Shown: piece after piece, positions 59,532-64,000 of the stretch
Numbering within the stretch: position 1 is the first letter of the stretch
Layout of the letters: each line of letters opens with the position of its first letter
DNA from: Thermocaproicibacter sp041859875
GTDB taxonomy: Bacteria; Bacillota; Clostridia; Oscillospirales; Acutalibacteraceae
DNA: 64,000 bases
NCBI GenBank assembly: GCA_041859875.1
Contig: JBFLFY010000009.1
Span: 1-64,000, forward strand
Reading direction: 5' to 3'
Notes under the pieces: model-generated
Told to the model about the DNA's origin: nothing
What the model saw: only the letters and a program-made list of their open reading frames with translations
Database searches by the model: none
Translations under genes and position numbers: made by a program

Positions 59532-59730
59532 CCTGTTCTCCCCTTTCCAGTAGAAAACGCCCCGTGTGCAGGCACTCAAGATACATTGTATACAACATCG
59601 AGATTCTTCGGCACATTAAGATAACATCTTCGCCCGTAAGTCCCTTCAATTTCTGGCGGAGCGCCGCCGCATGGCTTTTCAGTGTTTCCGCTTCCCGCAG
59701 ATACTGCATTCCCCAACTTCTGTAATTCAT
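59455..59730 (-). CDS. Small protein of unknown function upstream of the region-4 protein
   Basis: 91 residues, mostly helical (YLREAETLKSHAAALRQKLKGLTGEDVILMCRRISMLYTMYLECLHTGRFLL) with a low-complexity tail that overlaps the next gene. GGAGG lies 9 bases before the ATG. I do not recognise a family; similar small-protein/region-4 pairs occur in Clostridia, sometimes in mobile elements. Confidence 0.55.
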   Translation of the reverse strand: MNYRSWGMQYLREAETLKSHAAALRQKLKGLTGEDVILMCRRISMLYTMYLECLHTGRFLLERGEQGEPEQSLEPGANGGAASRRERRTGT

Positions 59731-59792
59731 TTGCTGAAACCTCCTTCACTTATACACGATATGTGTAGCTAAAAGGTAAAGCACTTTTTGTA

Positions 59793-59842
59793 GCACCGGT
59801 TTTCCGGTGCTGCATTTTTTATAGTAGCATCAAATTTGATGC
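59793..59842. promoter_or_regulatory. Hairpin and palindrome upstream of the region-4 pair
   Basis: AGCACCGG-TTTT-CCGGTGCT (59792-59812) followed on the right by GCATTTTTT, and a perfect 16-bp palindrome GCATCAAATTTGATGC (59827-59842). The first looks like a terminator reading rightwards, the second like an operator. Confidence 0.55.
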
Positions 59843-59928
59843 AGTACAAGCACTTTCCTGGACATTTCTGTCTTTCAGTGAAGAAAGGGTCATAAAATGG
59901 ACTCTGCAGACTAGAGCAATTTTCAGGG

Positions 59929-59957
59929 TTGAATAAACACGATTTGTGTGCTATAAT
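59929..59957 (+). promoter_or_regulatory. Promoter of the XRE-ImmA/IrrE pair
   Basis: TTGAAT (59929-59934), 17-base spacer, TATAAT (59952-59957), about 35 bases before the start. Confidence 0.8.
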
Positions 59958-59992
59958 GGCCGCAGAAAGAAAAAAGAGAAGAGGTACACCCT

Positions 59993-60343
59993 ATGGATTC
60001 CGAAAGACTGAAGCAGCTTCGCCGGGAACGCTGCCTAACACAGACGCAGCTGGCCAAACTGCTGAATATCTCCTCATCTGCCGTAGGGATGTACGAGCAG
60101 GGCCGCCGCGAACCGGACGGCGCTCTGCTGGCACGCATGGCAGCGGTGCTGCACTGCACAACGGACGAGTTGCTGGGCGTAGAGCAGCCGCATGAAGTTG
60201 GGGACGTGATTGACAGTTTTGCCCGTACGCTGGAACAGCAGCCGGGACTGATGTTTCACGGCGCCCCTATGACAGCCGCCGACCGTGAAAAGCTTGTGAA
60301 TGCCATCCGCATTGCCGCCGCTATTTCTTCCGGCCGAAAGTGA
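59993..60343 (+). CDS. XRE-family transcriptional regulator (ImmR-like)
   Basis: 116 residues. Helix-turn-helix LKQLRRERCLTQTQLAKLLNISSSAVGMYEQGRREPDG, Cro/C1 type. The C-terminal half may mediate dimerisation or contact with the following protease. AGAGG lies before the ATG. Operon with the ImmA/IrrE gene, resembling the ImmR-ImmA repressor/antirepressor pair of integrative elements. Confidence 0.87.
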   Translation: MDSERLKQLRRERCLTQTQLAKLLNISSSAVGMYEQGRREPDGALLARMAAVLHCTTDELLGVEQPHEVGDVIDSFARTLEQQPGLMFHGAPMTAADREKLVNAIRIAAAISSGRK

Positions 60344-60357
60344 ACGGCGGTGCTGGT

Positions 60358-60813
60358 ATGGAAAAGATACAGAAAACAGCGGATCACCTGGTCAAAAAAT
60401 TTGGCACGGCCTCGCCTTTTGAACTGTGCGACTTTCTGCGGATTTCCGTGCGTATGTTCGACCTTCCCGAAAGTGTGCGCGGCCTCAGCTTGCAGAAGGT
60501 AGACGGCAGCCCCGTAATTCTGCTGAACCAGACACTCGGCGAGTGGGAAAAGCGCTACTGCTGTGCGCACGAACTGGGGCATGAGCTGCTGCACAAAGGC
60601 CTGAATGCACAGACAATCGCCGACCGAACCAACCTGTGCGTTCCGCGGCTTGAGAAAGAAGCCGATTATTTTGCCGCATGCCTCCTAATAGACCCTTCCC
60701 TCCCAGAATGGAGCGAAAACTACAACCCGCTTACGCTGCAACAGATAGCCTGCCTTTCCGGCCTTCCGGAAAAAATTGTCGTTCTCTGGCACGATTCTTC
60801 CGGGAAAAAATAA
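60358..60813 (+). CDS. ImmA/IrrE-family metallopeptidase
   Basis: About 151 residues. Zinc motif CCAHELGHELLHKG (H-E-L-G-H) and the downstream helix LEKEADYFAACLLID with the third ligand, as in ImmA/IrrE (COG2856). These enzymes cleave a partner XRE repressor in response to stress. The ATG at 60358 is preferred to a GTG at 60340 overlapping the upstream stop. The pair is a small regulatory switch whose targets are not known; no integrase or phage genes are adjacent. Confidence 0.87.
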   Translation: MEKIQKTADHLVKKFGTASPFELCDFLRISVRMFDLPESVRGLSLQKVDGSPVILLNQTLGEWEKRYCCAHELGHELLHKGLNAQTIADRTNLCVPRLEKEADYFAACLLIDPSLPEWSENYNPLTLQQIACLSGLPEKIVVLWHDSSGKK

Positions 60814-60817
60814 GCAC

Positions 60818-60857
60818 AAAAAAATGGCAGTGTGGAAAACCACACTGCCATTTTTTC
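60818..60857. terminator. Terminator between ImmA/IrrE and tadA
   Basis: Perfect stem AAAATGGCAGTGTGG / CCACACTGCCATTTT with a 4-base loop and A/T runs on both sides. Confidence 0.92.
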
Positions 60858-60872
60858 CTTTTCCATGCTGCA

Positions 60873-61346
60873 TCAGCGGCCCTTTTTCCGCAGATTCCGG
60901 AAAAAGTCCGTCAGAAGCGCCGCGCTTTCTTCCGCAAGCACTCCGCTTACAACTTCCGGTTTGTGATTGTACGGCAGGTCAAATAGATTTACAACCGAGC
61001 CGCAGGAACCGGCCTTTTTGTCACACGCGCCAAAAACGACACGCGGGATACGGGCATTAATAATTGCACCCGCGCACATGGGACAAGGCTCCAGTGTTAC
61101 AAAAAGCTCGCACTGCCAAAGGCGCCAGCCCCCAAGTGCCCGGCAGGCTCCGTCAATCGCTTCCATCTCCGCATGGCAAAGCGCATTTTTTGCACTCTCG
61201 CGCCGGTTGTACCCGCAGGCCACAACTTCTTCGCCGCGCACAATCACAGCGCCAACCGGGACTTCGCCCTTTTCCGCAGCCTTCCGGGCAAGCTCCAGCG
61301 CCTGCCGCATAAAGCGTTCGTCGCGTGCATTCTCCTCTTCAGCCAT
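60873..61346 (-). CDS. tadA: tRNA adenosine(34) deaminase
   Basis: Converts A34 to inosine in tRNA-Arg(ACG). About 157 residues with the zinc/catalytic motif CHAEMEAI (H-A-E) and PCPMCAGAI, and the N-terminal region MRQALELARKAAEKGEVPVGAVIV. The start is chosen at ATG 61346 on homology; it overlaps the end of the CPBP gene by about 8 bases. The upstream open frame is unrelated. Confidence 0.93.
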   Translation of the reverse strand: MAEEENARDERFMRQALELARKAAEKGEVPVGAVIVRGEEVVACGYNRRESAKNALCHAEMEAIDGACRALGGWRLWQCELFVTLEPCPMCAGAIINARIPRVVFGACDKKAGSCGSVVNLFDLPYNHKPEVVSGVLAEESAALLTDFFRNLRKKGR

Positions 61347-62358
61347 GGTACAGCCTATAAATTGAAGAAACGACGGCGTAAAGGATGAAAACGATTCCGC
61401 CAAAACTTCCAAGTGCCGCACCAAAGCGCGAAGAAAACGAAAGAGCTGTTTTTTTCTCCGGGCCGGAAACGAGAAGATGCTTAACTGCAAGAATAATAAC
61501 GGCAACCACGCCAAGCACCAGAATCAGCATGGAAACAGCCCCGTTCAGCCAGAGTGAAGCGTTCTTCCCATAAAAACGCGTTGCCATTTCATACAGGACG
61601 GAAAGCCCGTTATTCACCATATGAATCAGGATGGAAGGCAGAAGCGAATTTGTGCGCACGGCAACATACCCAAGCGCCAGCCCACAGAGAAACGCAAAAA
61701 CCATCTGAATAAAGTTTCCGTGATAGAAACCGAACAGCATGGCGGAAAACACCACTGCCAGCCCATCGCCCCAGCGGCGCAGGCTCTGAAGAATCACGCC
61801 GCGAAACATCATTTCTTCTACAAGCGGCGGTATTAAAACAACATTAATAAAGTAAAGGAACAGCACCTGCGGGTCGTTAGTCAGCGGGGATGTGGGCATC
61901 TCGCCGCTGAAGCCAAAGAACTTTTGAATTTGGGAAACGGCATTGGCCGGAAAATTGGCAAGCAGGCAAACCATACAGCCGAAAGCGACAAACAGAAGCG
62001 TTTCCCAAGTTTTCGTCTTATGGAAAGGCAGCCCTCTGGAAAGCGGAGTGCGGGTCGCTGCAAAATAAATCAGGGCCGGGGCCGCCAGGCCAACCAGATA
62101 ATCGGCACAGGAAACCAGATAATAAACAACAGGCGGCAAACCGATAAACCCGTCTGCCGTCGATTTGATAGGATACCCCATTGACTTCAGAAAAAACAAG
62201 CTGATTCCCGGAAGAAGCCACGACATGAGAAAAATTCCAATCAGCGCTGCCCAGCAAACGCCGTTTGCTGTTCTGCGCAGCTGCCTGCGTTCCTCAAAAA
62301 GAGCCGCGAAATACGGCGGGCGGTAATTGCTGTAAGGGCCTCCGGCTGTTACATACAT
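61339..62358 (-). CDS. CPBP-family intramembrane metalloprotease
   Basis: About 339 residues with eight or so membrane segments. Abi/CPBP motifs: EEMMFRGVILQSLR (E-E-x-x-x-R), GFYHGNFIQ (F-x-x-x-H) and ILIHMVNN. Related to Rce1-type proteases and to bacteriocin self-immunity proteins. The role here is unknown. The ATG at 62358, 9 bases after AGGAG, is preferred to 62364. Confidence 0.88.
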   Translation of the reverse strand: MYVTAGGPYSNYRPPYFAALFEERRQLRRTANGVCWAALIGIFLMSWLLPGISLFFLKSMGYPIKSTADGFIGLPPVVYYLVSCADYLVGLAAPALIYFAATRTPLSRGLPFHKTKTWETLLFVAFGCMVCLLANFPANAVSQIQKFFGFSGEMPTSPLTNDPQVLFLYFINVVLIPPLVEEMMFRGVILQSLRRWGDGLAVVFSAMLFGFYHGNFIQMVFAFLCGLALGYVAVRTNSLLPSILIHMVNNGLSVLYEMATRFYGKNASLWLNGAVSMLILVLGVVAVIILAVKHLLVSGPEKKTALSFSSRFGAALGSFGGIVFILYAVVSSIYRLYHG

Positions 62359-62448
62359 GAGCATTTTCTCCTGACTGAACTAAAATGAAAGTAGATTCTT
62401 TACAAAATCCTGACTGCCGGTAAAGTTCAAAATAAGCGGCTGAGTCCT

Positions 62449-63468
62449 TTATGAACCCAGACTGCTGTAAACCGTAATGGCATCTTTAATTTCCGCGCGG
62501 TAAAGGTTTTTCGCCCCTGCCGTAACCAAAATATATTCTTTTCCGTTAAAGGAGGCAAGGCTTGCGAGGCAAAGCCCCGCCTCATCTGTGTAGCCGACTT
62601 TTCCACCAAGGATGGTTGCTTTTCCCGCCCGATTGCTTTTCAGGCAGCGGAACATGGTACTTTCAAAAGATATGCCATCGCTGTGCTTATTCGTCGGTGA
62701 AGTCGTGTAGCGCGGCGTTGTAAAAACGCTGCGGAACGTGCTGTTTTTCAGGGCATAGCATAAAGCGGCGGCAATATCTTTCACAGTAGAGTAGTGCTTC
62801 GCGTCATACAGACCCGTCGTATTAACAAAATGTGTATTTGTCATGCCCAGCACGGCAGCCTTGCGGTTCATGGCGGCGGCAAGACCTGCTTCGGAGCCTT
62901 CCAGCCGGTCGGCAAGCCCGGCACAGCACTCCGCGCCGCTCGGAAGGATAGCTCCATAAAGCAAATCGTGCATTGTCACCTGCTCATCCGGCACAAAGCC
63001 GGCCATGGAAGCATCTTCCTCATACATCTTATCAAAAATAGGCTTTGGCAAAGTGACCTTTTCCTGCAGATCTTTCGTTTCTTCTATTGCGACAATCGCC
63101 GTCATAATTTTCGTCATGGAAGCCGGGTAAATTTTTTTCTCTGCATCCTTCTCCAGCAGAACCGTTCTGTCATCCGCGCAGATTAAAATGGCGGCGGGGC
63201 TGTAGATGCTTTTTTTCAGCTTCTCCGAATCCTTCACAACAGCCGGATCCGGCTTCACGGTAAACCGGACGGTTTCATCCGGCTTGCTCGAAACAGGGGC
63301 AGCCGAAGACCGGCTTCCTTTTTTTTGAGCTGAATTCTTAGCCTGCGGCACATCCTTCATGCACGCGCTTGTTTTTTCCCCCGCCAGCACATGGAAAGCA
63401 AAGAAGCACACTGCTAACACCATTGCCGCTAAAATACCCGCAGTTGTCTTCCGGTATTTGCCGTTCAT
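62449..63468 (-). CDS. D-alanyl-D-alanine carboxypeptidase-like serine peptidase with altered motifs
   Basis: About 339 residues. Membrane anchor (TTAGILAAMVLAVCFFAFHVLA), Ser/Lys-rich linker, then a penicillin-binding-protein type 5 domain. Motif 1 is intact: YPASMTKIM (S-x-x-K). Motif 2 reads PSGAECC where S-G-N is usual, and motif 3 reads GGKVGYTDEAG where K-T-G is usual. It could still act as a carboxypeptidase on peptidoglycan stem peptides, or be modified. ATG 63468, with a TTG at 63471 better spaced from GGGGAG. Confidence 0.85.
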   Translation of the reverse strand: MNGKYRKTTAGILAAMVLAVCFFAFHVLAGEKTSACMKDVPQAKNSAQKKGSRSSAAPVSSKPDETVRFTVKPDPAVVKDSEKLKKSIYSPAAILICADDRTVLLEKDAEKKIYPASMTKIMTAIVAIEETKDLQEKVTLPKPIFDKMYEEDASMAGFVPDEQVTMHDLLYGAILPSGAECCAGLADRLEGSEAGLAAAMNRKAAVLGMTNTHFVNTTGLYDAKHYSTVKDIAAALCYALKNSTFRSVFTTPRYTTSPTNKHSDGISFESTMFRCLKSNRAGKATILGGKVGYTDEAGLCLASLASFNGKEYILVTAGAKNLYRAEIKDAITVYSSLGS

Positions 63469-63606
63469 CAATCCGTATTCTCCCCACTCGGCCGGTTGTC
63501 GCAGCCGGCACTATATTCCTAATAAAAGATATAATAAATCTTTAATGCACTATTGTCAACTGAAGAAAATGGCACTGTTTTTACTTGTCATAAGTATGAT
63601 ATTGTA

Positions 63607-63645
63607 CAAAAAAGCTCCCGGGAACATGACGTTCCGGGGAGCTTC
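63607..63645 (-). terminator. Terminator of tRNA-Thr
   Basis: AAGCTCCCGGGAAC pairs with GTTCCGGGGAGCTT (one mismatch), loop ATGAC, followed leftwards by TTTTTT. Confidence 0.85.
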
Positions 63646-63649
63646 ACCT

Positions 63650-63725
63650 TGGAGCTACTGGTCCGACTCGAACGGACGACCTGCGCATTACGAATGCGCT
63701 GCTCTACCAACTGAGCCACAGTAGC
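63650..63725 (-). tRNA. tRNA-Thr (anticodon CGT)
   Basis: 76 nt including CCA. Acceptor GCTACTG / CAGTAGC, D-arm GCTC-AGTTGGT-AGAGC, anticodon arm GCGCA-TTCGTAA-TGCGC with CGT, T-arm GTCCG-TTCGAGT-CGGAC. Confidence 0.95.
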
Positions 63726-63812
63726 AAAAACTGCTGACTAAGTAATTATACTAAATTCATGCAGCTTCGTCAAGGGTCTTTCACGAAAAATAGGCTTTTT
63801 CGGCCGCGCTGC

Positions 63813-64000
63813 TCAGTGTGCCAGCAGAAAATAGGCCAGCACAGCCGCGCCGAGCGCTATGCGGTAATAGCCAAAAGGCTTAAAGTTATGCTTTTTCACA
63901 TAACCTACCAGAAAGCGGATGGCCGCGATTGATACAAGGAAAGAAACGACAACGCCCGTAAGAAGTACGGCGGCTTCCATCGGCGTATAATGCAGCCCGA
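63813..64000 (-). CDS. uppP: Undecaprenyl-diphosphatase UppP/BacA, C-terminal part (cut by window edge)
   Basis: Recycles the undecaprenyl pyrophosphate carrier of cell-wall synthesis; membrane protein. The last 62 codons read TPMEAAVLLTGVVVSFLVSI, then AAIRFLVGYVKKHNFKPFGYYRIALG and a final helix ending AYFLLAH: the typical UppP C-terminus. The start lies beyond the window. Confidence 0.92.
   Translation of the reverse strand, partial: GLHYTPMEAAVLLTGVVVSFLVSIAAIRFLVGYVKKHNFKPFGYYRIALGAAVLAYFLLAH

Noticed and set aside
1..64000. CRISPR array or complete prophage
   Set aside because: No regularly spaced repeats, Cas genes, integrase, terminase or structural phage genes were seen in the window.

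Overview
The window is a low-to-moderate GC Firmicutes chromosome segment. Gene content points to a spore-forming anaerobe of the Oscillospiraceae/Ruminococcaceae (Clostridia): a SpoIIQ-like M23 peptidase, a DUF4364 protein, an FprA-type oxygen-scavenging flavoprotein, ECF vitamin-transporter genes next to truA, and many TTG/GTG starts with strong GGAGG ribosome sites. The family is inferred from gene content and order; the species cannot be named from this alone. An NNN placeholder inside a gene at 45042-45044 shows it is a draft assembly, which matters for the interrupted genes noted below.

Left part (1-8.6 kb, minus strand): one long housekeeping block, ruvC-ruvA-flavodoxin-ruvB-glmM-rRNA methyltransferase-SHOCT protein-ecfA1-ecfA2-ecfT-truA. 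It covers Holliday junction processing, cell-wall precursor synthesis, RNA modification and the energising module of ECF importers. ecfA1 has an in-frame TAG shortly before its conserved end. From 8.6 to 14.7 kb are a frameshifted polytopic membrane protein, an MTA/SAH nucleosidase, a cyclase-family hydrolase, a candidate small RNA with anti-Shine-Dalgarno tracts, the SpoIIQ-like peptidase, a universal-stress-like protein and a polysaccharide deacetylase.

Middle part (14.8-35 kb): a complete urea-type ABC importer (urtABCDE) without urease genes; a double GNAT acetyltransferase; a lactococcin-972-type bacteriocin ABC exporter whose permease is cut by an in-frame TAG; a DUF47 protein; a PAP2 phosphatase; a glucokinase-galactose mutarotase pair; two regulators; and a tightly coupled three-gene operon of an HSL-type esterase, an alcohol-acyltransferase-like protein and a zinc-ribbon membrane protein. 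A Nudix gene follows. A scar beside tRNA-Ser(CGA) carries a 25-bp duplicate of the tRNA 3' end.

The accessory zone (34.4-43.8 kb) holds a fusion of a metal/cobalamin-type binding protein to a peptidoglycan-binding domain, tRNA-Arg(CCT), an AT-rich island with a lone DUF262 protein behind a strong promoter and inverted-repeat operator, an ABC-2 exporter operon, and a MarR-MATE efflux pair whose MarR mRNA looks leaderless.

Right part (42.9-64 kb): an SGNH/MBOAT O-acylation pair, an M42 aminopeptidase, a cohesin/cadherin-like surface protein, a CrtO-like acyltransferase, a FadR-family regulator with oppABCDF and a small membrane protein, PepF, FprA, a sigma-region-4 protein, an XRE-ImmA/IrrE pair, tadA, a CPBP protease, a carboxypeptidase with unusual active-site motifs, tRNA-Thr(CGT) and the end of uppP. 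OppABCDF, PepF and the M42 enzyme together suggest peptide uptake and breakdown as an important nutrient route.
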